Assembly: GCA_032191485.1 (NCBI GenBank)
Contig: JAVDOI010000178.1
Location: 60,001-124,000, forward strand
Direction of reading: 5' to 3'
From: Leptoclinus maculatus
Lineage: Eukaryota; Chordata; Actinopteri; Perciformes; Stichaeidae
DNA length: 64,000 nucleotides
Made by a program: the position numbers and the translations under genes. This document shows positions 12,945 to 27,100 of this stretch, in pieces; the stretch's first letter is position 1; every line of letters starts with the position of its first letter. The notes below the pieces were generated by a model that saw nothing but the letters and a program-made list of their open reading frames with translations, was not told the DNA's origin and ran no database searches.

Positions 12945-15144
12945 CACTGTAATGTTATATGGAGCAACATGTATAAACACCTGTATAATCTAAAGTGTTA
13001 TATATATGCTCAACAACAGACTGACTCATATCACATACGTATAAGACTAGGAGGAAGTCTTTTATAAAGGGTAAAACACTTCAGTGTGGTTGGTGTACAG
13101 TTATGTTAGATTGAGGATCTGGTAGCAGATATCGCCACTAGTCGGCACTGTTCAGGCAGCTGGAGGTTTCAGGGTTAAGAGAGGAGAGAGGAGAAGTGGG
13201 TTTGGGTTCGTCTGGTTCGGCGTTGGGACTTCTCTTAAGTTGTGAGGAAAACCCAGAACGAGTTGGACCGATTTATTCCTCATCACACACCCACTTACAT
13301 CATCTCCACTTACCATACGTCTCTATTTTATGTGTCGTACCTTTTATTGTAAAAAGCATGATTGTTCTAGACAATATTAAAATGTGACAGCTAAATTCTT
13401 AGATGCAGAGGGTTGAGCATGCTGATGATGTGAAGCCTTTAATAGTCCAACGCTGTCAAATCCTTCATAAAGTGCAGCAGCACGCATGCTGTCTACAAGC
13501 TGACACGTCCCTGTGTCAAGTGCTGAAACGTTGGTCTGTTTGCACAATTAAAGGCTGCAAATCAATTAGTCTGCTCCAGGCCCTTTCTACAGATGACTGA
13601 TAGATTACAGCTTCCAGAGATCAGAGATGCCATCACCAGCTGCTACTGATAAGCAAGAGTCAAATAGGCTGAGACTTAGTCTCAACCTGTAACAAGCATC
13701 CTGTGATCCTGTGATCCTGTGAGTAAAGAGAGGATGAGCTAACCCAAAACCTTTCCATTTCCTAATGTCAGGGATCCTGTCATGAACATATTTACAGCGT
13801 TGTAATATTTACTGCTGAGGTGCAAAGTAGACATTGATTCACAAGCCACAGAGTTTTGGACCACTGACATAGAACACACTACAAAGTCACCTCTAAATTC
13901 ATGAACTAGGAACAGGTGGAAAGGTCGGTGTCAGCAGCGATGTTCTCTCACCTCTTTGTCCAATTGAAAGATGAGCCAGTCATCTATCCTCATCTCAGCG
14001 AGGTCGTCCGTCTCACTGTCACTGAGGTCAACCAGAGGACTGTCTGAAAGAAGGAGCAGGGAGACACGGACTGAACGTGAACAGGAAGGCTTCGGAATCA
14101 ACCTCTCTCAGGAGAGAGTGCCATGACATTTCAAAAGTTATGTTAATAATGGTCAAGACGTGAGACATTTGGGAAGGGCATGTCTCCTTTCCATTGGCCT
14201 CAGAGGATAGTGAAAGAAATCCCATTGTTACGGGAGGAAGCACTGAAGGGAAGCACGACCCCTCTACATCTCTCTGGGAGAGACTGTATCTGGATAGTGT
14301 TGGGATGACTTGGTTTACTTCAGTTATCAGAGTATGCTCAGCCCCCCGGGAAAGCTCATCAAAATCACAATCAGCTTTATTGGCCCAGTGTGTGTCTGAA
14401 TGATCTCTGATAACTTGATCTTGTAGAAAGTCTCTTTACTAATAAATGAACAGGCTGGAATGAACTTTAGTAAAGCTCTTCTTCAGACTTCACCATAGAA
14501 ACAGAAGGTTAGTGAAGGGTTAGCACTGTTGGAACATCAGTTTAAACCTCCTCACTCAATAATTAAACGAATGTATCAAGTTGAACAGGATTCTCCCGTC
14601 ATGTGACACTGAGGAACTCCACTGGATGGAAGTTTGAGTTGTTTCACTCTTCTTCTTCTTGGTAGGAAGTTAAGCATGTTCTCAACCAGTGTTTGGTTCA
14701 ACCAGGGCTCTGCCTTGTCACCCATTAGTTTGTGGACAGAATCTCAATGTAGAGCTTAGGACGGAAAGCTTTTTGCCAAATATTCACAGTGCACACTGGC
14801 CCGCAGTGTTACGGTGACATCAGGAACCATACTGATTTCATGGCAATCTGACTAATAGTCAAAATATCTTGCTGTGGAAAACAGCTTTGAACAGACAGAC
14901 ATCGCCGCACTTAAATAAATATTCATGAAGAACAAAGTCATGAGATTTGAATTGTTACCAGTCTGTGCAGCAGGTTCCTGCAAGGCAGAGCTGGGTAGTT
15001 TGGCACACCCTCCAAATATAGCCACAGTGAAGGCAGTCATGATGGAGCAACAGCGGACACTGGCCATCCTGTGGCCTCGCCTCATCTCGTCATAGATCAA
15101 CCAGTCTGTGGGAAGGGCCTGGGCCAATTTAGCTGGGCCGTTCT

Positions 15145-15182
<38 letters not shown>

Positions 15183-18100
15183 TAACACAACTAAAACCTT
15201 TTGTCTGTCAATCCGTCTGTCGGTGCTGCGTATAGGGGCTGCAGAGAAAATCCACTTCATCCAATGTGCATGAAAGTAAAGAACATATGCACCAAGCCAT
15301 AGTTGAGGGGATCCATGTGTACATGCAGTTCCCTCCTCTGTGGCTTCAGAGGACAAACCTACATGGATTTGACTCTTTTCAAAAGCTAGAAAACAAAATG
15401 CTGAAAGGATTATATCAATCATTTGTTCCCCTACCTCCTTCAACTGGGACTGGCTCAGGATAGATGTGGGATGAAAGTGGACCTTCTTCTCCCGGTTACT
15501 GGAGAGCAGGGAGGTCTCCTGGTTGATATTGACCATGTTTGGATACATGCCAGCCATCAGGGCTGCCTTCACCACGGCCCAGTTCTCAGAGTTCAGATTC
15601 ACATCCCGGATGTCACTGCCCCCGCGGGCTCGCACGAAACCTGGGAAACAAACGGGCCGCTTTAAATCCATCTTCATTTATGCATGCGACAAAAACTACT
15701 TCAATAACAAATGTGTTTTCTTCCTTCAAAGTCAGACTTCCATGTTTGTACTTTTATATGACGGGGCCACAATTCTCCAATCGATTTAAATGTCCCGATT
15801 TGTCATCGTTAGACTACGGGGTCTTGTTTCATACAGATCAACGGTTTTATTTCCTGACAACTGTCATTTTCTTCTTTAAAATGAGGCTACGTGGTTTCAA
15901 GGGTGCATGTTTTAGGAACGTACCACACTACGTGTGATGACATTTAAATGATGATAACAATAACTTATTTCACCAGTAAATTGGGAAAAACTGAACAACA
16001 AAAATAAGATGGCAGGAGGGTTTACAACAACAGCTTGAGTTTACGAGGTGAACCTGAATGCACCATGAAGTCTCTGTCTCCGCCACATGCTTTACTGTAC
16101 AAAGCGATATAGACACACAAGTGGATGTTAAGTGGATCACAGCCAGGCTGGTGATGGCGGGTCAAATATAAAAGGAAAATGAAAGTGGAACGGACCAATG
16201 GCTCGGAGCTGTCCCAGCAGCTGTGTCCTCATGCCGAGTATCATGTCCATGGTGGCCTGGGACAGGAAGTTCTTCTCACAGAAGGATCTCTCCCAGCCCT
16301 CACTGCGGGCCTTCTGCCATGCCTGACACCACACAGGACAAACATGAACTCCATTCAGCCGGGGAATATCACTTTACATGTGCATCATGATGGATTGTCA
16401 CACATTACTTGATAACAATACTCTTGACTAGACTGCGACCATTATGTCACATTTTGTGACTATTTTTGGAGACAGTGCTCCTAAATATCATAATCTGATT
16501 GGATAAAAGCTCTACTTAAAACAAGCTGCACTGGAAGCAACTGAGGAAGACAGTAGCTGTGCAATGAGAAAATAAGATAATGGGAACAATATTTTTATAA
16601 ATTATAATACATGTAGTGTATTTAAGAAAAATTATTAAATTATAAAATAGATATAACTTTGTGATTCTGTTTAGGCCAGCAGAGAAGGCCTTGAAGGCCC
16701 TGACGGCCCGCCACTAGGTGATAGAAGATTTTGGCCATATCCCCCCCCGTCTCAAACAGTGTAAAAGGCCCAGATATATCTAAACCACAGCAATAATGTA
16801 TGAGCAGTTAAACTAAACAATAATCAGGCATTCAGGCATGCTGTATTTTCACTTCATAGAGACCTGAGGAGGTAAAACTAGAATGTATTTCACAGGAGAA
16901 AAAAAAAAGATAAGATTACAGGAAGCATCCCTTTACATCTCCCCTCAAATCAAGGGCTTCCCATATTCATCCCCCACCTACCTGGAAGGCTCTCAGCAGG
17001 GCCATGTGGTCGCTGAAGGAGGTGGAGGTGAAACATTTGCGGTTGTGTAGTGCAGCTCTTTTCTGAGATGCTTGAGCGGGAAGGATGAAAGGGTCTCGGT
17101 AGGCCAGTGTACAGGCAATGGTTAGAATGGGGTCCAGACACTTGAGCACCACAGCGCACAGCACCATCTTGCCCAAGTGGGGATCCACGGGGAGATCAGC
17201 CAGGTGGTAGCCCAGATCAGTCAGGTCTTCATACTGGTCCATAGCATCTATTGTCTGCAGAGAACAGCGGTATGTATCGATACAAACTGTAATACTGAAT
17301 GTGGATGTGTAGGCTTGTATGTGCTCGTGTAGTTGCTCGTGTCAGAGATCAGGAATAATTGAGGTACGTAGTAGTATTTCTTACCTTTAGCATCTGCACA
17401 GCGTTCCTGATGGCATGTGCAGCAGGAGGCTGTGGAGCTTTGGACAAGAACTCAGCTACTGGACAGGAGGAGGGGGCCAGCAGTTTGGACTGCAGACACA
17501 GTTCCTTACACACACACAACATGACATATCATCACTATTACAGCCCATTACTAAGGCTATGCATTCTAAGTAGTTCTGTGTTGGTGCTCATCAAGATCTA
17601 CTTCATTCTATTAGAATCCTCCAATAATAACTGAAAAAACTGAGTGTAAATCTTAAAACACTTGCTGTGAAGAATGTCTTGAAAGCAAGTACTTCCACAT
17701 GCAACAGGCTATGAAGGGTGTGTGTGTGTGAGTGTGTGTGCGTGTGTGTGTGTTGCTACCTGCAGTGGCATCCGCAGCAGCTGTGGAACCTGGAATTCCA
17801 GCATGTTGTTGAACCTGAGTCGACTGAAGAGGCGGAAGCAAATCCCTGGTCTGCAGCGGCCGGATCTGTGGACGGGTCACACACACTCAGTAGATTCTTT
17901 AACACCGACATTAAGAGCAGACATTGAGTCTATACGAGGTCAGATATAAGATCAAGAGTGTGGACATTGCTGGTTACCTTCCCTTCCTTTGCAAAGCGCT
18001 GGCTTTCGAGATCCAAACCGTCTTCAACATGGAGACATGACTGAGGGTATCAAAGGACTTCTACAACAGGAAACACATTGAGGAGTTCATTACCAACCAC

Positions 18101-21100
18101 CGAGTGTGAACCTTTATTTGTTGTTAGACCTCATTTTACTCTTGTTTTGTAAATCCAATTCCAGTGAGTGTACCTCTTTGACCTTTCCTGAATCAATGAC
18201 GAAGATCACATCGTTGATAGTGATGCTCGTCTCAGCAATGTTAGTAGAAAGAATCTGAAAGGAAAACATTTCTAAATGTTATTCTTTAGTCTGATAGTGA
18301 GTTAGTATCCTACAAAGTTCCTGTAAAGTTCCGTTCGAAGGGCAAACCCTACTAGTCACCAGCTCCTAGTCATCGTGTAGACAGGATGCAGCTTTGGTGT
18401 CCTGACTCAGTGACTCACTATTTTCCTGACACCAGGTGGAGTGTTCTTCATGGCTCTCTTCTGATCCATAGTCTGCATGTCTGAATGTAGAGTGAACACC
18501 TGGTACCTGAGAGAGGACACACCTCCGTCAAAGACACGCTACATAATATGCTGCTGTGCTATACTATGCTCAACACAATCAACTCAACACATGGCAATAA
18601 GGCCCAGACGAATCCAGGACCACGTCTCCAACTTATCATGACTTCAAGTCAACATATCTAAAAACATAGACTACTATAGATGTTGCACGATGTTCAAAGT
18701 TTCACCTTTCAGAGTGGGTGGTGAATCTCTTATCGTCATACAGGATGCGGTCCCTGAGTGTCACAATCTCATCATATCCAGGAAGAAAAACCAGGACAGC
18801 ACCTGAAGACCAACAGATAGAAGCTCAGATTGTAATAATCCTGAAATATCATCCGTGTTCCCTGAATCGGCCTGTGATTAATAGTCACGTTCGCCAGGCA
18901 ACGGTTCGACTCGGTAGTGAGAATCGTACAGTAAACAGCAATGTTGTTCAAATGAAGTGCTGAGGCTCACCATCACTGGTGGTGGAGCAGATGTAGTGCA
19001 GCAGATCCATGATGAGGTCCAGGTCCACCCGCTCATCGTCAAAGCTGTGGTGGTACAGCTTGAGCAGCTCCTGCTCTTCAGGGCTCAGCTCCGCACTGCC
19101 ACACTGCATCAGAGTGGACTCATCCAGGCCGCTCACCTCTCCCAGAGGACTGCACAGTACGCATTTAGAAAACCTTCTCAAACTGTAGTTCAATTCAGAC
19201 TAGCCTTTACTTTATGTGCAGCTTCTTCAGGGACTGTGCAAAAATGATTGGGGGCAGATGGGCTGACCATAGCCACAAATGCCACTGCAGCAAAGGGAAA
19301 AGTCAGCTATTCCAAATGTATGTTTAATATATTGAGAATGATGCATTTTTACATTGAACATTCCAGAAACACCAAATACATGCTATTAACACTGCCTCTC
19401 TTTGGCAAAAAAAAAGAAACGGATTACTCCTTTTCCCCTTTTTAGAAGAGTTAGTTTAGTTTTGCACATCGTGGTCAACATTACACTCACATGGACGATT
19501 TGAGTAGATCCATAGCATCTGTCTGCTGGAAGTGTTTGGCAAAGTCTAAGGCTGTCCTGAAATGAGATGAACACTGACACTCAATGCAACAGCTTGGAGG
19601 AATATTAAAACAATACAATGTGCTATGTACAGTACATGTGCTCCTGGCTCCTTCATGTCCATGGACGTCACGTCATTTAACATAGCGGCCTAACGTCAGC
19701 CGGGTGACAACATGGTGGACGTCCTACCAGCCATTGGATGCCTTCATGTTGATGTCTGCCCCCATGCTGAGCAGCTGCTCCATCTGTGTGAGGAACCCTT
19801 GAGCTGCTGCCACCATCAGAGGAGAGGCCCCTGTGTCACTGTGCCTGTAGTCCACTAGGTAAAGAAAACAATGTGAGCCTTCATATCTTCATACATCCAT
19901 TCATTTCACACTACACTGAGGACAGCACAGGGCCAGTAAAGGTACATGATATGAGGGGTGTAAGAAAGATGAGTGATTTCAGAAAAGTGAGTGAGAGCAG
20001 AGATCAGCTCTGAGAGTCGTACCGTTTACACTTTCATAGAGGATGAGGTTGAAGAGCTGAATAAAAGCATCCTGGTCTTCATTGAGGAAAATGTTGGAAA
20101 TGCACGAGTCCATCTCCTTCAGCAGCCACGGCTCCAGCTGTTCCGTGTCATTCTCAGCCTGCGACACAAAATAGTACACCGAATAGTACATCCTTTTCTT
20201 TATAAATGAGATTTGATGTGATCAGTGCATTGACTTTTTAGGTCCCTGATTTACCATCTTATGAATGTTTAGCTGTCTAACTCCAGAACCACAGCTAATT
20301 GTTTCTATTTACAGCCTATGACTACATGTGCAAACCCCGTCCGTCTCATTTCAGTCTTATTCAATCAGCATTTAAAGCTTGTTGCTCAATGACTATAATC
20401 CTCACTTTACTGTGGACCCAAACCTAACTCATCTTTCCTGTCTGAACTCCTCACAATAGTTGATTTTAACATTCACATTGACCCATCCACCCACAAGTTT
20501 TCATCTGAATTCACCACCTTGCTTGACGATTTCAACCTCATTCAGCATGTCACTTTCCCCACCCATGTCAAAGGCCGTATCCTTAACCTGGTCTGTTCTG
20601 TCAATTTACGGATACTCAACATCCACCAGTCTCTGTCTGATCATCACCTCATCCAGTTCACTATCCCACCCCCAACGCCATGTCCACAACTAGTCAGAAA
20701 AACATCTTTCTGAAAAGCCTCACCTCACCAACTGCTTCAATTCCTTACTGTCCCATCGAAATGTCCCCTTGAAAACTACCGCTTTCACCCCAATTCTCAA
20801 AAAACCTGGTCTTGATCCATCCTGCCTCAACCACTAATGGCCAATTTCCAACCCTCCCTTCCTCTCAAACACCCCTGAAAGCCTTGTTGCCACACAACTT
20901 CAAACCCACCTGCACTCTAATAACCTAGTTGAAACCCTGCAGTTCGGTTTTCGCCCACTCGACAGTACAGGAACTGCACCGTGCTAGCTCAAACAACAGA
21001 CACTCCACACACAATTCAAAGCTTCTCAGTCCCTCCCAATAGTCCAATCCTGCCTCAAGACCATGTCTTCTCCACTGCGTTCCCTGCCCGTCTACATGTC

Positions 21101-24100
21101 TACTTACCACCTGCACGTCTACCCAACTACACGTCCATCTACCTAACTACACGTCCATCTACCCACCTACACGTCCATCTACCTACCTACCTACATGTCC
21201 ATCTACCTACCTACCTACCTACCCATCTACACGTCCATCTACCCAACTACACGTCCATCTACACGTCCATCTACCCAACTACACGTCCATCTACCCAACT
21301 ACACGTCCATCTACACGTCCATCTACCCAACTACACGTCCATCTACCCAACTACATGTCCATCTACACGTCCATCTACCCAACTACACGTCCATCTACCC
21401 AACTACACGTCCATCTACCTACCTACACGTCCATCTACCTACCTACATGTCCATCTACCCACCTACACGTCCATCTACCCAACTACACGTCCATCTACCC
21501 AACTACACATCCATCTACCCAACTACACATCCATCTACCTAACTACACATCCATCTACCCAACTACACGTCCATCTACCCAACTACACGTCCATCTATCT
21601 ACCTACACGTCCATCTACCTACCTACACGTCCATCTACCTAACTACACGTCCATCTACCTAACTACACGTCCATCTACCTACCTACCTACATGTCCATCT
21701 ACCTACATGTCCATCTACCTACCTACACGTCCATCTACCTACCTACACATCCATCTACCTGACTACACGTCCATCTACCTACCTACTAGTGGTGTAACGG
21801 ATCACGGGTCGATCCGTATGTCAGTGAACAGATATAAAGCAGTAGTGTGTTCACGTGAACGGAGCAGGTTAAAAGCATTTAACGGCGAAAGTCACGGCGA
21901 GCGGAGGAACTTCAGAAGCTCCCGGGTCATTTAAGTCACAAGTTTGGGATCATTTTGTCTTCCCTGTAAAGTATAATGACGGATAAGGGTGGTGGACAAA
22001 ACCGTTACGGTATGTAGGCGTTATTTAAAAAGAAAGACATACGACAAGGAAAAGACTGTGACCGCTTTCACCACGGCGGAGTGATTCATAGTCCGGTGCT
22101 GCAGACACGCCCCCTCTGTGAGAGTCACACAGACAGGTGCTGTAGACACGCCCCCTCTGCGAGGGTCACCGCAGACAGGTGCTGTAGACACGCCCCCTCT
22201 GTGAGAGTCACACAGACACACACCTGGTGCAGGTGCTGACAGAAGCATCAGAGTGGAAGCTATAGGCCCAATAGTAACAGTCACTACAGAAAGGTCTACC
22301 CTCTCCCCAGACAATGGAGATTTTCTCATCTTTTTGAACAATGTCACAGTAATGGTAAATATTATTGTGTATTTGAATGACATAACCTGACAGGAAGTAA
22401 ACATAGACCCAAGTTGTTGCCGAGCAGTTCAGTTCAGTTGAAACAGTGGAAGCTAGCTCACATATTCTTTCAATATTGATCAAAGGACGAGGGCATCAAC
22501 ATACCTCATGTTGCACTTAAACTTAAACAGAATTGAATATTCTTGAATGTTTTAATTGTATTTAATTCATTTCAAATTGGACATCTTCAATATTTTAGTT
22601 TTTATATAAGACTATAGCCCAAAGTTCTTTTCTTTAAGTGTTCTTGAAGTTCTTTAATTAATAAATGGAAAGCAAAGTTATATTTGTCTCCTCCCCTTTT
22701 CTTTGTTGATCCGAAAAATGATCCGAACCGTGACTCAAGAACCGTGATCCGAACCGAACCGTGAGGTTTGTGATCCGTTGCACCCCTACTACCTACACGT
22801 CCATCTACCTACCTACACGTCCATCTACCCGACTACACGTCCATCTACCCGACTACACGTCCATCTACCCGACTACACGTCCATCTACCCGACTACACGT
22901 CCATCTACCCGACTACACGTCCATCTACCCGACTACACGTCCATCTACCCGACTACACGTCCATCTACCCGACTACACGTCCATCTACCCGACTACACGT
23001 CCATCTACCCGACTACACGTCCATCTACCTAACTACACGTCCATCTACATGTCCATCTACCTGACTACATGTCCATCTACCTGACTACATGTCCATCTAC
23101 CCGACTACACGTCCATCTACCCGACTACACGTCCATCTACCTAACTACACGTCCATCTACATGTCCATCTACCTGACTACATGTCCATCTACCTGACTAC
23201 ATGTCCATCTACCCGACTACATGTCCATCTACCTGACTACACGTCCATCTACCTGACTACACGTCCATCTACCTGACTACATGTCCATCTACCTGACTAC
23301 ATGTCCATCTACCTACCTGTCAATCTGCATGTCTACTAGCGGTGCAACGGATCATAAAACTCTGTTTGTTTGTATCACAGATCAGATCAGCACAAAATAT
23401 AACTTTCAGAGATCCCTGATCATGTTTGTTTTTGCCTCCGATACTAATTGCAGATCATTAATGATCCATATTGTCAGATACAGATCTCTTTGTTTGATTA
23501 TAGCAGCTGGTCTACAAGGATCCAGACTTTTTTGCCACCGTCCCAAAAATCATTTCAACCGCTCTGAAGTCAGTAAACCATCAAACATTCTAATTGTTAT
23601 CCTTTTACTTTGTTAAAGTAATTTATATTGTTTTGTTCATAAAAAGGTACACAATTCAAATGATAAGGAAATAAAAGATTGTATTTTCATTGATTAAATC
23701 ATGTCATTAGTAGTTTTAACGATGTATTGTAATGTGCTTAGAGCTAGTGTTAACAGCTCATAGTTCATCTCTAATATCTATTTATGTTGTGAAAACATCT
23801 GGATTTATTCAAGTTTCTCACCAACTACGTTTTACGAGATTACATGTGAACACATCACGTTATAATTGACCTTTGACTGAACAGAGCCTGAACGCATCAT
23901 AATGTAACTGAACAGAACCTTCATACTTTAGCCGTTAGCGGTGCTGCTAACGTTACTAGCTCTCCTCGTTGATTTACACATCATCAGAGATCAGTGACTA
24001 GAAAAACATAAATGATGTCCTGATCATATATTTTACTGAATATTGGCGGATAACGAGGTCAGTAAAACTTTATTTCACACGTTAAACTGTGTAGTTAATC

Positions 24101-27100
24101 CACAGTTCTAATGTGTGCTGAACCGTGAGGGGGGATCTGTACGGATCACAGATCGACAGAGGTCAGTTCCACCACTACTGGTCTACCTACTGGTCTACCT
24201 ACCTACCGGTCTAGGCTGTCAGTGTTGACCACTTGGAGGCTTTCTAGGTTGGGATCTAGTGCTGCTAGCTACTTTAATTGGAAAAGAGTTGGCAACAATG
24301 GGTTGAGTTTTTCAGTTGGATCAGATAAGATAATCCTTTAATCATAATTGTTTTCTTGTACCGACATTGATAACGAGACGGGACTGTCCCACTGAAGCAG
24401 TGCATAGAGAGGGGTGTGTATGGGATGGTGTTGGTTTACCAGCTTGTTGAAGGTGCTGTCCCCTCTGTCCAGGGAGCTGCTGTCCTGGAGGAAGCCCAGG
24501 GCAGACACAGGGGTCCTCTGTTTCTCCTCTACTGCCTTACACCACTCCGTCAAACACTTCTGCTTCTTCTCCTCTGAGAATGTGATACACAGAGGAGATT
24601 AAGACAAAGCCAGGTGGAAGGCTATAATGCATTTGATATATTCAGTCTGATTCTGTGGACTAATTCATAAAAGCTTCATACTTCTCTGTGTCTCTTCTTT
24701 GTATTTCTTCATGTCCTTATTGTTGAAGCCCGTCAGCGTCAAAATGTCTTCCAGAAAGAATTCCTTCACTTCGAACTGTCTTCCTATGACTAAACATAAA
24801 ACAAAACGCTTAATTTACTAATAATTAACACCAAATTCCACATACACAGATAACACTCCCACCAGATTACACTGCATTTGCATTACTTCAGTTAACAATA
24901 ATAACCCATCTTTGTATTAGAATGAACCGTTTCTTGAATGAAACATGTTCTGACTGGAACACTCGCTCCAGTATTTATCAGTCTATTTTGATAGAAATGT
25001 CAGATCTGAACTTAAACTTTTTAGATGTTACATTAATCAAACATGGTCAAAAACTACAGGAACACTCTATTGACCGCAAATAGTTTTCATCCACTGAAAG
25101 AAGGTCTTTCTGCCGTAATATGTGAAGTATACACATGTGACAAACATGTGATACATATTACCTATGCTGGGATCATCCAATAGGATGCCTTGTTACATTT
25201 AAACATGTTTTGAAATGTATAAAAATAATAACAAGTAATAGCTGGTATGAGCATTCAGTTAGTGAACACAGAGTTAGCGGGACGTACGGTGGATCACAGG
25301 GCAGGAGCCAAAGTACTGAAGAAACAGGTCTATATCCAGAGCTGCACTGGACAGGATCAGTTTCAGTGTGGGAATCTTCTGAAGCACATCCCGCATCTTG
25401 GTGAGCAGGAAGTCAGTCAGACCATCACGCTCATGCACCTCATCCTGTTTGAACACAGCAAGTCACTTTAACATGTTCAAACTAAAGTCAAACTGGGAGC
25501 TGAAACTTAACACCCAATGAAAATGCTGTTTTTCAAAGAACAATCCCAGCTTCTAATACATGCAGGATAACAGAGTCAAATCATTTTCTGAGACTGTATG
25601 TCCTGTTTATTTCTAGTCTTGAGGCTCACCACAATGACATGTGTGACAGTTGTCATGCTGGCATCTCCAGCCATCAATGTTCTGAGGAGCACTCCGCTGG
25701 TGCAGAAGGTCAGCAGCGTCTTAGGCGAGACCCTGAGGTTTCAAAGTCAACAGTTACTGGAGTCATTAAGTGTTACACAGGCTCGCAAACGTTAGACAGG
25801 GAAGTTAAATAGAGGACTTAGAGTCACCTCAGAAGAACCCTTTTCAGACATTAGTTTTCAGGCAGAGACTGTACTCTAAACAGACAGGGAACAGTCAGTG
25901 AGAGGGGAGCAAGGACACTCTCTTCACTAGCACAGTCGCTGTAAATATTGGTGTCCCACCAGTTAGCCTGAGCGAGAGCACTCTACTGTGGAAACAGGTC
26001 AGAAAACAGTTGGTATAATGAGGGGAGCGAGGACACTCTCTTCCCTAGTACGGTAGCTGTCAGAATTAGCGCGCCCCCAAGTTAGCCTGAGCGAGAGCAC
26101 TCTGCTAACACCGAGCGGACACGGTGACGTTAGCGCGCCACTCAATTAGCTCTGCCAACCGTGGAAAACTAACAAACGGTAAGTCTGATGTTACAGAAAC
26201 AATGTTAATGGATGTCACTGATCGATGTTCACGGGGCGACTGTGGCTCAGTGGTAGAGCAGGGTCGTCCTTCAATCACAGGATCGGCGGTTCAATCCCCT
26301 GCTCCGCTAGTCCATGTCGATATGTCTTTGGGCAAGACACTTAACCCCAAATTGCTCCTGTAGCTGTGCCTTACGGTGTGTGAATGATGTATGAATGTTA
26401 GATAGTTCTGATGGGCAGGTGGCACCTTGCATGGTAGCCCCCGTCATCAGGGTGTGAATGATGACATGTAGTGTTAAAGCGTTTTGAGTGGTCGGAAGAC
26501 TAGAAAAGCGCTGTACAAGAACAGTCCATTTATCATTTACCAAATTAAGATTGAAGATAGGAGCGTCCACCGGTCCGAACAGCGAGACACACCGCTCCCT
26601 CTTAAGCGGGACAACTGCAACTCCGACCGGTGGTCACAAGGCTACAAGCTCCACAAATCTTTAATCATAGACAAATGTAGCTTAAGCTAATGCTACCATG
26701 GTAGTTAGCCTGCATAAGCGGGAAGATGAAAAAGGACTGATCTCTGTGTAGACTGTATTTGTGCAAGCCGAGTTTTGAGGAGGATCCGAGTATCTGACAT
26801 TTTAAAAAAGATGTATGTTTAAACTGTTGTAATGGTTGGAAAGCAAACAGAGTGAACTACATTTCACATGGATGTATTAAAATAAATGAATGCAGCATCT
26901 TTTACAACATAACTTGCTCACCCACTGCAGACAGTATATCAATTGTACATCCGTTAAGAATACAACGGATTGAAAGTTTAATTTAAAAGTGCACAAAGCG
27001 GGGAAAGAAGTTAAATTGAATTGAACTAGTTGTTCTACTGTAGGTGTAAATGATGAACACATGAAGCGTTAAGATAAGAGGCTCTGATCTACTGTACCTG

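Noticed and set aside
15129..15677. 182-codon minus-strand frame as a single exon
   Set aside because: It runs through the true exon 22 and on into intron sequence and the TG repeat; phase and conservation stop at the GTAGGG donor.
20981..21934. 317-codon open frame on the plus strand
   Set aside because: It is the CTAC/CACGTCCAT minisatellite read as TSIYLPT-type repeats; several frames are open at once and both ends lie in transposon sequence.
26233..26310. tRNA gene (A and B boxes present)
   Set aside because: The head continues into a SINE body and L2-like tail, a second diverged copy exists at 32.2 kb, and no clean cloverleaf was seen.
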